64,000 bases of DNA from Pogonophryne albipinna. Lineage: Eukaryota > Chordata > Actinopteri > Perciformes > Artedidraconidae. The position numbers were made by a program, and so were the translations under genes. The notes under the pieces were generated by a model that saw only the letters and a list, made by a program, of their open reading frames with translations, was not told the origin of the DNA and did not search any database. This document shows positions 1 to 64,000 of the stretch, piece by piece (position 1 is the stretch's first letter; each line of letters opens with the position of its first letter). The stretch spans positions 34,337,221 to 34,401,220 of the forward strand of contig CM053255.1 in the NCBI GenBank assembly GCA_028583405.1, written 5' to 3'.

Positions 1-445
1 ATAACAGACAGTTGGGATCGCGGCGAAATTCTCTCTGCAGACCCATTCTCACAGCGTTTATCAACCTTTTTCTTACTCAATATCAAGCACACTTATTGTT
101 TTTACTTCGGCTGTGACTTTGTGTGTGCTCAGGATGAGTTTGGCTGTGTTTCGCTGTGTATCGCTAAACAAGGAAACAACACCTCCACGGAGCTTAGCGC
201 TATTCACAACGTCCCGACCAATCGGAGCACACTGTGCTCACAGGGAGGGGGGGGGCTGGAGCTATTGGAGCTACAATGAGCCGTTAAAGGCAGAGAGTGA
301 AATTCAGTGAATACACAGTTTGCAGAGATGCTGTTTGAGAAACCAATGTGAGTTTGGAAAATTGCACAATATAAATCTATGCTAGTAGACCTCAACAATG
401 GAACTATGATCAGTGGAAATGGCCATGACATGGGACCTTTAATAT
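1..445. repeat. Dispersed repeat (MITE-like), copy 1
   Basis: The stretch from about 225 to 445 matches 26795-27007 almost base for base. Both have a G-run after CTCACAGGGAGG, then a 'gagatgctgt' to 'accaatgtgagtttgga' block, and both end in 'catgacatgggaccttta'. Weaker similarity continues upstream (120-235 against 26575-26700). This is a non-coding, mobile-type repeat. The open frames here have no recognisable domain. The superfamily is uncertain. Confidence 0.6.
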
Positions 446-783
446 TTGCAGTACAAAAACAATCCTGATATCATTAGAAAGCTAGGAATCTCCTCTTTCC
501 AACGGTGTATACAACTCAAAATGTGTCTTCGGGTCAATGCGACTGATTTCGATGGAGCAGCAGGTCACTTTGCATTAGGTAAAATAAAGCAGGCAGACAT
601 AACAGGAAGAATATGTACATTTTTACCCAATCAAATAGGACATTGTCACACCATTCAAATGCATCCATGTAAATTACAACCAATAAAAAAGCTTAGATTT
701 GTTTATTTGTTACGTTGTTTACTTGATTTGTTACGTTGTTCTGTGTGTGTCAGCCGTTAACCAAATAGAAAGAATAGATACAC

Positions 784-1693
784 TTGCAAACATGTCAGAA
801 GAACCAGCGCAGAAGAAAACTAAATAGAGTCAATCTAAACTTAAATGTAACAACCGGAGCCTGGACCTTCATCAACCAGAACCAGCGCAGCCAAGATGAA
901 CCCAAAAGCAGCAGCTCTGCGGCCGCAGAGACTGTCAAAACCGCCGCCACCGTCGTCGCTGAACCGAAACAGGCTGGTTCCGACTGCATGGAGGTTTGTT
1001 GTCGGGACATTGAGACGGGTAAAGCTGTACAGCTAACTGTCGAAAAAAAGGAGACAGCTTGATTATTTGGGCAAAGAGAAGGTACTTCAACGCAGAATGG
1101 TACAAAAACAGAGAGGTTAATTCTTTGCAAAACCACTAAACAGGCCTTCTGTGAAATATGCAGATTTGCTGCTGTCAAACGGCTTGTAACTTTCTCCAAA
1201 TGTGGAGATGATAGCTTTGTTAATATCGGAGTTAATAACTGGAAAAAGTGCCCAAGCCTCCTGGACAGCCACGAAAAGTCTCATTTCCACAGTGTATTCA
1301 AAAAAAGTGCGCTTTCTTCAGTCAAACACCAGTCAACATACAGCTTGTCAAACAACAGCGTATTGAGCAGGAAAAAAGAAGAGATGGAATGATGGAGCAA
1401 CTGCGCTGTCTGCAGTTTCTAACGCGACAGGACCTAGCAATCAGGGGGCATGCGGATAAGGACAGCAATTTCAAAAAGATGAGAAAAAGCCCACTCTGAA
1501 AAGCTTCATGCTCACCGGGAAATATGCATCACACGAGACAATTAATGAACTTATAAATCAAATGTATCGGGAGTCTCTCACCACTATATTAACTGAAATT
1601 AAAAGCAATGCAAAACACTATGCAGTTATTGTGGATGAAACTCGCGATTGCTCCGGGTTGTCTCTGACTGTACGATGGTATACAATACGATAG
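784..1693 (+). pseudogene. Decayed hAT/ZMYM1-like transposase fragment (TTF zinc finger + DUF4371)
   Basis: Pieces of one transposase-like protein occur in different frames. A Ser/Ala-rich N-terminal stretch lies at 784-1062. It is followed by a TTF-type zinc-finger-like segment at about 1136-1310 with the pattern C-x2-C, NNWKK, then H-E-K-S-H-x-H. Next come a segment containing LRCLQFLTRQDLAIRGH (about 1400-1460) and one containing ETINELINQMYRESL and VIVDETRD (about 1510-1665), both typical of the DUF4371 region of ZMYM/hAT-derived proteins. At least two frame changes and several stops break it, and it ends abruptly near 1693. It is a dead transposon relic, not a host gene. The family call is from memory of these motifs. 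Confidence 0.6.
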
Positions 1694-1836
1694 AGTACTT
1701 TATTGTCCCCGTAAGGACATTTGTTCTGGACTCCGTCCTGCAGCGGGTATCAGCTGATTATGTTGTCCATGAAGACTTCATAGCAATGTGTGACTGTCCT
1801 AGACTGACGCAGAATCAATAACCCACTGATAAACTG

Positions 1837-2400
1837 TGATGTTAACAACCTCATGATGACCTCATATGTTTTAACTTAGGATCATACCTGTGTTTAGTCT
1901 AGAAAAAGGTAAATGTGTGCATTTTATTATAAAGTTGTGTATATTTACAGACCGTTGCAAAAACTAAGAAGCTTATAAACATCAGGTTTAAAACTAAAAG
2001 AGCTTTGAAACACAATGAAAGATGTTTGGAGTTTTATTTGAGTTATTCATTTACATTTTTTGTCAAAGAGATGCTGATTTGAAACCGTTGTTACATACAG
2101 TTACGGCATTTCCTGTTTCTGCCGGAGAGAGGGGAGAGAGGGGAGGGAGGGGAGGGAGGGGAGAGAGGGGAGAGAGAGGGGAGAGAGGGGAGAGAGAGGG
2201 GAGAGAGGGGAGAGAGAGGGGAGAGAGGGGAGAGAGAGGGGAGGCCGTCCCAAAGCTTGCTGCTGTATTTACTCCCTCCATCTGACAGGTGGGAGCCTCA
2301 TGTGTCACTCCACGGAGTTCACTCCGTCACGGAGGCGGAGTGTGTAGGGGTAGGGTGTTGGGCGTGGTTTGGGATTGGGCCATACACACGCACTTTTTTG
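1837..2400. repeat. Dispersed repeat family B, copy 1
   Basis: This copy is collinear with 61540-61945 and, for its second half, with 24320-24575. Shared landmarks are 'aacaacctcatga', 'tataaagttgtgtatattta', 'cttataaacatcagg', 'catttcctgtttct', 'gctgctgtattta' and 'cggagttcac'. It is non-coding and is probably a non-autonomous transposon. In this copy the purine motif GAGAGGGG has expanded into an array of about 110 bp that is absent from the other copies. Confidence 0.65.
2132..2242. repeat. Polypurine GAGAGGGG tandem repeat
   Basis: An uninterrupted purine tract built from GGGGAGAGA-type units. It generates spurious open frames (GER and SPL repeats) on both strands. Long homopurine-homopyrimidine tracts can adopt triplex (H-DNA) form. 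Confidence 0.9.
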
Positions 2401-2559
2401 CCCCCCCCACTTCTAAAATGAATCCGGCGCGCCTGGCAGGCGGTGCTTTCACTGAGTTGATCTCTAGCCTGCAACCTAGCCTGCAACCTAACCTGCTCCG
2501 GAGCAGGCTAGCCATTCAGCATAAGTTACCATGGAGATCTAGCCCGCTAAGAAGTGAAC

Positions 2560-5121
2560 CAGCGTCGTAGGAGCGGAAACCCCGAGTTTTCCCTGAAGTT
2601 ACCTCGCTAAGCCAAAATCCGGCTTCGTACTACAGGCCTCTGGTGTCCCACTGGACATCTGATCACCTCTGTCCTTGACCACAGATACTCCTCTCTTCTA
2701 TTTTCTCGTCCCCCTCTCCTTCTCTGTCAGGGGCAGATGGTGGTGGAAGGTGTGATCTTAATGTAAACTGAATGCTGTAGTGAGCAGCTGTAGCAGCGGA
2801 CTTTCAAAGATTTAAGATGCTAAATGTTTTATTGTCATGTGCACAAAAGCTACAGTGTATTCGTTGGCAATACAAATGTGAAATCCCAGTCTACACATAC
2901 ACGAACACTTAAGACATGAAGAATTAGCAACTGAAACAGTGCATAAGAAATAGTGCAAGTGATACAATGGTGCCAGTCAAATGCAGGAATAATGAAGCTA
3001 TATCAAATGAAATGAAAGTATGGTATAAATACTCTACACTGTAATGATAAATAACACATCTCCTCTGTGGCAAGTGCTGACAGCGCCAGATGTGCTCCTC
3101 AGTCCAAACAGGGTTCTGTTCAGATGATAACATGAGAGATACTGTATGTGTTAGGATTCTGTACGGACAGTTCACCATAATAGCTTGTTTTCTAAAAGGT
3201 GTTCAAGTTGATACAGAGTGAAGAATCATGTAAAGTGTCATAGTACTTTGATCACCTGGAATAAAAGGTGCTTTTGATGATTCTTGGAACAATTACACAT
3301 CTTGTCAAAGATTATCAAGCACTTCTAAATAAACTCAGTCTCCAGGTGTATATGAGCTCAGCTGTAGTTCACCACATGCATGAATTGTTGCTCGATTGTT
3401 TTGACGCGCATGGAGCCTGTCGGAGGAAAACCTTTTCTGGTGAGTTTGGAACATTGGTTTAGGAGAAGACCCTTTCGGACTGCAGTCCACTTTCATCCAG
3501 GCTGTACTCCATAACAAAAAGATGAATAGCCTGATTATCACGAAGATCAGTGAAAAATTGTGGGGGAAGGTTTTGGTAAAATATTGAAAACGTCTTCTTC
3601 TACTACTGACTTTATTCATTCAAAGGCGTCACATTGGTTCAACATGCAAGCAGCTATGTGAGGAAATATGGAAGACGGTTAGGGACACATGAGGATGTGA
3701 CCAAAAGTAAAAAGACATTTTGAGTTCTGACTTTTTTTCTCAGAATTCTGAGATTAGAGTCAGGACTACATTTGATTCTTCTCTCATGTGATTATAAAAA
3801 AGGGAAAAAGGCACCACTCCTTCCTCTGTACAATAACTGATGGATATAGGGCAGATATTGAGGGACAGTGACATGTATACTGCAGTTAGAAGAGCACCAT
3901 CCTTTCACAAAATAGCACATTATCACTGCTCAATAGTCATATTTAATGTTTTCTATTAATGACATGAAAGACTTTCTCAAAACTGAAGTTTACGTCCTAT
4001 CAGGTTCATTTTAGAGACAGAATGATGTAGCTGTTGCTGGTTAACACTTTAACACTCACACACAAGGAGCATGATGTTTGTCACATCATAGATGATTTCA
4101 TTCTGTACATTTACTGTGATATATCTCACTGACACTAATCTTACAGTTTTATTGAGTATTGTCTCTGCTGTGTCCGTGCAGCATCATTTCCTTAAGTTGC
4201 CGTCCAAACACACTGCACTACAGACAGTATGTAGTGAACTATTTTAAAATATATATGTTGATTGGCTTTTTTCAAACAACTAGACAGTAGTCACCTAAAC
4301 CAGATATTCTGTAATGTATAGATCTGAGATATGGGCAGCATTCAGATGTAGAAACCCAGCTTTGTTACAGAACCTCACTTGTCAAAAAGAACAACTTTAA
4401 CTAGTGTTTATTTTATTTTTTAAGTTAAATGGAAGGATTTAACAGGCTACCAAAATAAAAGATAGACCATTAAGGCTCTGCTCTGCCCTTAAACCATAGA
4501 TACATGACACATTCTTCCTTTAGTGGACTACATCTTATTTTATTAATCATTCTTATACAAAGTCTTGCTGGATGAGATCAGCATTCAAATGTCAAAGTTT
4601 TTTTAAATGTGACGTGCAAAGCTGCAGTGAATAGAAATAGGTCACACTGAGGTTTAGTCCTTATCTCCAAAGTCTGATACTGTTCGTTCCTAATACTTTA
4701 TCTTGAGGACATGTGTGAGGTGGCTGTGAGCCAGACTGAGGGGAGGGGTCATCCAGCCTCTCAGATCCAAAGGAGACCCAGCGGTGACCTCCCAGGGATC
4801 TAGATCCTGCTAGCACCAGGCTCTGTAGCAGGTCTTACAGTTAAACGTATTATTGTGAAGAATTCCACACTTGCACCCTTTATTTCAGTGTGAAGGTATC
4901 ACATGGTTTCCTTGCCATGTGATGGCAGCTCATGCAGATGTGGTGCCCAGTAACTCCCATGATGCTTTGTATTTTTGCTCTGCTACCTTTCTGTTTTAAT
5001 TTGGATGCCTTTATAACTGAAGCAAAAACTTAGCATGTTTGTTCAGCAGCATAATCTCCAGGTATTTAGACCACTTCTGTTTGAAGCGTAAATGCAATCG
5101 GCAAAATAAAAAGGCTAGCTT
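2560..5121. other. Non-coding stretch, no gene seen
   Basis: No convincing exon, RNA gene or complete transposon was recognised. A short block at about 2807-2900 ('ttttattgtcatgtgcac') resembles the 3' tail of a fish LINE/SINE in reverse orientation. The small open frames have no domain. The gene's upstream exons are not visible here. Confidence 0.5.
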
Positions 5122-6640
5122 TCAATCAATCAATCAATGTTTATTTATATAGCTCAATATCACAAATGTTACATTTGTCTCAGTGGACTTCACAGTGTGT
5201 ACAGAATATCAGTATGACAATACGACACCCTCTGTCCTTAGACCCTCACATCGTACAAGGAACAACTTCCAGAGAAAACCCAGAGTTTAAAGGGAACATG
5301 GGAGAAACCTCAGGGAGAGCAACAGAGGAGGGATCCCTCTCCCAGGACGGACAGACGTGCAATAGATGCTGTGTGTAAAAAGATAATACATTTGCAACAT
5401 AGGTAGACCAAATGTTTGGAAATGCATGTGTCTGTAATAAGAAGATGAATCCACGAGGATGTCAACAATCCTGTTGGAGCCATCAGGGAAGTAGTATGAT
5501 GAGAGTCAGGCAGGACCGCAGAGACCGGTTCATCCATGACTCCGGATCCCAGCGTATATAGACACCAAAAAGAAAGACATTTGGGGAAGCTGGGTTAATC
5601 GGAACATGAGAGTACACAGGTATAGACAGAGAGAAGGAAGAAGTAAGATGTCCACCGACAAACTAAGCCTATATCAGCAAAACTAGGGGCTGAATCTAAT
5701 CAGCCCTAACTATAAGCTTTATCAAAAAGGAAGGTCTTAAGCGCACTCTTAAAAACGGATAGGGTGTCTGCCGCCCGAACACAAACTGGAAGCTGATTCC
5801 ACAAATGTGGAGCTTGATAAGAAAAGGCTCTGGCTCCCATTGTACTTTTAGAGACTCTAGCCTAGGAACAACCAACAACCCTGCATTCTTGGAACGCAAT
5901 GCCCTAGTAGGACAGTAGGGTATAATGAGTTCTTTAAGGTAAGATGGCGCCTGCCCATTAAGGGCTTTGTAGGCGAGAAGAAGAATTTTAAATTCTATCC
6001 TGTGTTCTATAGGGAGCCAGTGTAAGGCAGCCAGAACAGGAGTAATGTGGTCCCTTTTCCTAACTCTGGTTAGTACACGAGCTGCAGCATTTTGAATCAT
6101 CTGAAGCCACTTGACTGACTTCTTGGTACACCCTGATAATAAGGAGTTACAATAATCCAGCCTTGAAGTAACAAATGCATGGACTAGTTTCTCTGCATCG
6201 TTTTGAGGCAAGATATGCCTGATTTTTGCAATGTTACGTAGATGGAAGTAGGCGGTCCTTGAAATTGATTTTATGTGGGCGTTAAAGGATAAATCCTGAT
6301 CAAATATAACACCAAGATTCCTTACAGTCTCACTGGAGGCCAAATTAATGCCATCCATAGTTAGTATATCTTTAGATAGTTTGTTTCGTAGATTCTTCGG
6401 GCCAAGTACAATAACTTCAGTTTTGGTCGTGTTTAACATCAAAAAATGTAAGGTCATCCACGTTTTTAAGTCCTTGAGGCAGTCTTGAATTGTATTTAGA
6501 TGATTGGTTTCATCAGGCTTGATTGATAAATATAGTTGAGTATCATCCGCATAACAGTGAAAATGTACAGAACAAACTAGTTTGCTAATGTAGCTCCTGG
6601 GATGCTCGAAACATTTCAGACATGATTTGAGCATCAAGTA
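5122..6640 (-). mobile_element. 5'-truncated L2-like non-LTR retrotransposon (LINE)
   Basis: The minus-strand ORF 5696-6637 encodes the end of a reverse transcriptase. It has the catalytic YADDT motif near its start, followed by the usual L2/CR1-type C-terminal segments (NLGVIFDQDLSF, SRLDYCNSLLSG, QNAAARVLTR, LHWLPIEHRI). The first two thirds of the element are missing, as expected from 5' truncation on insertion. The last part of the ORF has slipped frame. The 3' end lies at 5122 with an (ATTG)n-type tail next to 'tttatttatatagc'. The same 3' end recurs alone at 20293-20375. The clade (L2 rather than CR1 or Rex1) is a judgement from motif style. Confidence 0.85.
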
Positions 6641-7046
6641 TTATCGTGTCGTATTGTGCCTCACGGTTTCATGGCTGTGCATCACCACCGCTAAAGGTGG
6701 CTAATGTTCGGCATGAAGACTAGTAGAGTTATTTAGCAACTTGTAACCAACCGTTTTTATGACACATGCTTCAGACATTAACCAGTGGAGTATTCACTGA
6801 CGTATTTGATGTCATAGAACAAAAAGTGTTAACCACACATCTTAATTCAGGCTAATAACCAAAAACACATTCAAAACACTTCCAGACCAGGGAACAGGAA
6901 GTGGTAAAATGCTAACTTATTTGCGGGTTTTAGGACTGAATCATCTATGCGGGTGTGACTCTAACTGTCCATTAGCAAATCATGTGTTGCATGATGTTTT
7001 TATGGTGGATAACTCAATAACTCAACCTTTCTCTGACCTCTGACAG
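6641..7046. other. Intron upstream of first visible exon
   Basis: About 400 bp without a recognised feature, ending in the acceptor 'ctctgacctctgacag'. Confidence 0.5.
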
Positions 7047-60584
<53,538 letters not shown>

Positions 60585-60737
60585 GTGAGGAGTGTGTGGG
60601 GACTCACATATTGGAGCCTGGTGCATGCTGTGAGAATTATTCACTCATGTAAAGTAAACTCAGTTATTATGATGCATCAAGCAACATTTACAATGTTCAC
60701 TCAAACAATTCCTTCTAAACTTTACAGTTATTCAAGT

Positions 60738-61960
60738 TAAAGGGGACCTATCATGCAAAATGCACTTTGTGATGTCTTTTATACATAAAGATGTGTCCCC
60801 GGTGCGTCAGGGAACTCACGCAGCGAAAATAAAACCCTCTCTCTTTTCCTCCATACCCAAATATTTTAAAAACAGGGGTACAACGAGCGGATACAGATTT
60901 GCTGCCGATCTGACGTCAAATCGGCAGCGGACCCACAGAAAGTTGCTATCAGAAACAATGCCTGACGTGTTTTGGACGTAATCTCGTCTTTGTTTACATT
61001 AGCAAGCCTCGCTAACACTCAGAGCACATGTGTTTAAAACGCAGGAAATAAAAAAAGGAACTCACCTTGTGATAAACCCGCAAGAGAAAAAGCTTTTGAG
61101 CTCCATACTGTTTCAGAAATAATCTTTGATGTGGTTTAGAACAGGATGGCGTTTTATCACAGCAGAATTTAACTTTATTTCCGGTAGAATTCTGATCAGG
61201 CATTAGCTCCGCCTCCTCTTATTTATTTTTTTCAAGTTAAGGACCCAAAATCTGTGTTTCTCTAACAGGGCTGCAAAAGAGGGGTATGAGCAGTATGAGG
61301 CATGGCTACAATGGGTGGTATTTTGGAAAAAAAACTTCACAGACATGTTTTATATAGGTATGGCCCATTGGCCCAAACCAACGAATGAGGAGGGGGAGTG
61401 GGTTATCAAGCCCTCAAACAGCGAGTCTGCATCGGTGCTGACTTCACCTGCTGCCCTACCTGACCGGTCTCAACGCTGTGTGTCAGGAAACACGCTGTTT
61501 ACAACTAGTTCCTGCAAACATTCTCTGATAAATTGCGATGTTAACAACCTCATGATAACCTCATCTTTTTTTTACTTGGGATCGTACCTGTGTTTAGTCA
61601 TACCTATGCATTTTATTATAAAGTTGTGTATATTTACAGACTGTTGCAAAAACTAAGAAGCTTATAAACATCAGGTTTAAAACTAAAAGAGCTTTACAAA
61701 AAAGTAACACAATTAAAGATGTTTGGAGTTTTATTTTTGTTATTCATTTTCATTTTTTGTACAAGAGATGCTGATTTGAAACCATTTCCTGTTTCTGGCG
61801 GAGAGAGGGGAGTTTGTCCGAAAGCTTGCCGCTGTATTTACTCCCTCCATCTGACAGGAGGGAGCCTCCTTGAGCTGCGAGTGTCACTCCGACACGGAGT
61901 TCACTCTGTCACGGAGTGGGTAGGGTGTGATTTGGAATTGGGCCTCAGTCTTTAAACACT
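60738..61960. repeat. Composite of dispersed repeats including family B, copy 3
   Basis: It begins with 'ttaaaggggacctatcatgc', a common start of fish non-autonomous elements. 61540-61945 is collinear with 1837-2400. This copy has a single GAGAGAGGGG motif where copy 1 has the expanded array. Confidence 0.65.
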
Positions 61961-61977
61961 GCCAGAGCCCATAACCT

Positions 61978-62097
61978 GTTCCTGTTAGTGTTTACTTCCT
62001 GTCTTTCTTCTTCTGCTGTTCCTGTTAGTGTTTACTTCCTGTCTTTCTTCCTCTGCCGTTCCCGTTAGTGTTTACTTCCTGTCTCCCTTTTTCTGTT
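61978..62097. repeat. 40-bp tandem repeat, 3 copies
   Basis: 'cctgttagtgtttacttcct' recurs at 61981 and 62021, and as 'cccgttag...' at 62061, so the unit is exactly 40 bp. Confidence 0.9.
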
Positions 62098-62290
62098 GAT
62101 TTCTCTGGCTTTCCAGCACTCCATCAAGTTTTTAAGAACCTCTGAAATGTCCAAACTGACCAATCAGAATCGAGTATTTAGCCATGTCATAAGACTGTAA
62201 CGGCGTGAGCGTGACAGCCTCTGCCTCTGAGGCTCCGTTTACACGGAGACGGAACGGGTTGTATCCACTACAGTTCTCTATCGTATGGAC

Positions 62291-63287
62291 TAGGGGTGTA
62301 ACGGTATCCGTATTTGTCCCGTACCGTCACGGTTCGGACGTCACGGTTCGGCACATGCAGTCACACGACGAATACGCCTTTTTTTTTACGAGTGGGAAAA
62401 AAGTCTGTCATTCAGGGCAGTATCCATTACACTATTTATAATCCAGGGGGCGGTATTGCGCCTAAAAGCTGTTTGCCAGCCGCCCTTAAACAACAAATGA
62501 AGAACAAGAAGAAACACAACAACAAAACTAACAAAATACAAGAAGAAAAGTTAGTATGGCGATTTCAGATAACACACAGGAGCTAGAACCCACCTGCTTC
62601 TTTTAAATCAGCTGTGTGGGAACATTTCGGGTTCCCTGTGGACTACAATAACGATGGAGTGCGAGTGGTGGATCGGACGAGGACGGTGTGTCGGCGTTGT
62701 TCGATAGCGCGGTGCGGTATGCTAATGAGAACACACGACAAACATGCTAAATCATGTCAGAAGGCATCACCCTGATTTGCCAATCACTGGAGCCCGGCAA
62801 AAGACAACAGCAACAGCTTATCCCCGCTGTTTTTAAGAAGCCAATAAACATGAAACCCGAGAGACCAAAATAAATAACGGAAGCTTTTGGCATATGTTTT
62901 TCAACGACTATGCGCTCTTGAAACACTTTCTTATTATTTATGAATTATGATGTAATATTTTCAAGACATTCTTTTTAGTTTTACAGCTTGATGAAACCTT
63001 TTTGTTTGACATCAGCCATCATAGATAATATGGCCATCTGAGTGTGTGTGGTACTGTTTGTGGTTTGTTTTTAACTGTTTAATACAGTTAATTATTCAAA
63101 ATGTCAGAGTTCCTTATTTTGAAACTGAAACTTGCACTACTGTTCAAAAATAAATAACAACAAACCTGGAATTATGCATTTTGGACTTTTTTTTGCTTTT
63201 TCTTGTTGTACCGAACCCGTACCGAACCGTGACCCCCAAACCGAGGTACGTACCAAACCGTGACTTCTGTGAACCGTTACACCCCTA
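62291..63287 (+). mobile_element. hAT transposon (997 bp) with BED zinc-finger relic
   Basis: Ends 'taggggtgtaacggtatccg' and 'gtgaaccgttacaccccta'. Exact target duplication gtatggac at 62283-62290 and 63288-63295. 62605-62775 encodes SAVWEHFGFPVDYNNDG and a C-x2-C pair (VCRRCS) followed by a His-rich helix and a stop: a BED zinc finger that has lost the right frame in its second half. The transposase catalytic part is deleted. Confidence 0.9.
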
Positions 63288-64000
63288 GTATGGACGGTTA
63301 GTTCACACGAGGCCGCGGAAACGGAGCCCTCAAACGATAATGGGTCCCAACGTGGGTAGATCTGCGGACGGAACGCTCTGAGGGGTCAAACGGCTCCGTG
63401 TGTATGCCCTATATGCCATAGCCTCGCCTCTCCCCACCTCTCCTGCTCACCCCCGTGTCACCCGCGTCATTGCTGATGTGTTTCGCCAACAACAACAACA
63501 ACAGTCTTCCGAGTGTTTCGAGCCAGGTCCCGGTATCTCGCAGGACAGTGCACCCAGCTGGAGCCTCCAGCAGACCCCCCCCACACGGCAGAGTTTCCAT
63601 TAGCCGGTAATTACCGGACTATGACCGGTAAAATATGCTGAAGACCTGCAAATCTAAATCTCTCCGGTCAAAATGTCGCTTATTGTTTAGGTGTTCTTTG
63701 ACACGCAGGCAGTCATATCATTAGCTAGAACTAGCTAGATCTGATCGATATGGACATAAACGCGAGTGAAGTCTAATCGGACAGGAAAGAGAGATCAGAG
63801 ATCAGCTGCTGCTGATGGAGACACGCAGCTCTGCATCATGATAACCTGCAGCTCCGCCCGCTGTGATGGAGCGCTGAGCAGAACAAAACACGATCATCAC
63901 CCTTAGCTATTTTAATTACCTCTCAAACTACCTAAACTAGTTATAAATATGTTTATTTTTACTGTCGGGTCACTCATTAGTTACTGGATCAGCCAGCTGC
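63288..64000. other. Intron/window end, nothing recognised
   Basis: 'ggctccgtttacacggagac' (62230) and 'aaacggctccgtgtg' (63389) on either side of the hAT hint that the host sequence is itself a repeat. No exon of the stxbp4-like gene was found before the window end. Confidence 0.4.

Noticed and set aside
2022..2308. Gly-Glu-Arg collagen-like ORF and its antisense
   Set aside because: Product of the GAGAGGGG array in a dispersed repeat.

Overview
The window is vertebrate nuclear DNA, most likely from a teleost fish and probably a percomorph. This rests on an exon/intron gene with GT-AG introns and on fish-type repeats: L2-like LINEs, a tRNA-derived SINE, a BEL/Pao LTR element and many hAT-like transposons and MITEs. 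No species can be named. There is no sign of bacterial gene organisation.

One protein-coding gene occupies almost the whole window on the + strand. Thirteen exons (7047-60584), joined in consistent splice phase, give one open frame of 427 codons with no stop. The predicted protein has the C-terminal half of a first PDZ domain, a Ser-rich linker, a complete second PDZ domain, a degenerate EF-hand-like segment and the start of a coiled coil. From the second PDZ onward it resembles syntaxin-binding protein 4 (STXBP4/Synip). Both gene ends lie outside the window: the first PDZ begins upstream of 7047, and the coiled coil is still open at 60584. A possible extra 165-bp cassette exon sits at 12855-13019.

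Almost everything else is intronic repeat. (i) 1-7046: a decayed hAT/ZMYM-like transposase, a dispersed repeat with an expanded purine tract, and a 5'-truncated L2 LINE. (ii) 8.7-17.6 kb: MITEs and three large tandem arrays (a 37-bp unit, a G-run unit of about 36 bp, and CA-rich). (iii) 17.8-30 kb: AAGTAC-type hAT relics, SINE and LINE fragments and a 20-bp minisatellite. (iv) The 13.9-kb intron 30101-43971: nested hAT elements, a long L2-like LINE with broken ORFs, and a 3.1-kb foldback element with arms of about 510 bp. (v) The 16-kb intron 44069-60126: a composite with long inverted repeats, a hAT with 8-bp target duplications, a young BEL/Pao element whose 3' LTR holds a stack of nested hAT elements, a Myb/SANT-bearing element, and an inverted second copy of the 1-kb hAT seen at 30.3 kb. 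(vi) 60.6-64 kb: short introns, then more repeats, including a hAT with a BED zinc-finger relic.

No rRNA or functional tRNA gene, CRISPR array, promoter or transcription start could be supported. The most distinctive observations are the four- to five-level transposon nest dated by exact target duplications, the iterated-hairpin foldback element, an indel-free 48-copy minisatellite, CA tracts beside two 5' splice sites, and inverted transposon copies that bracket a coding exon.
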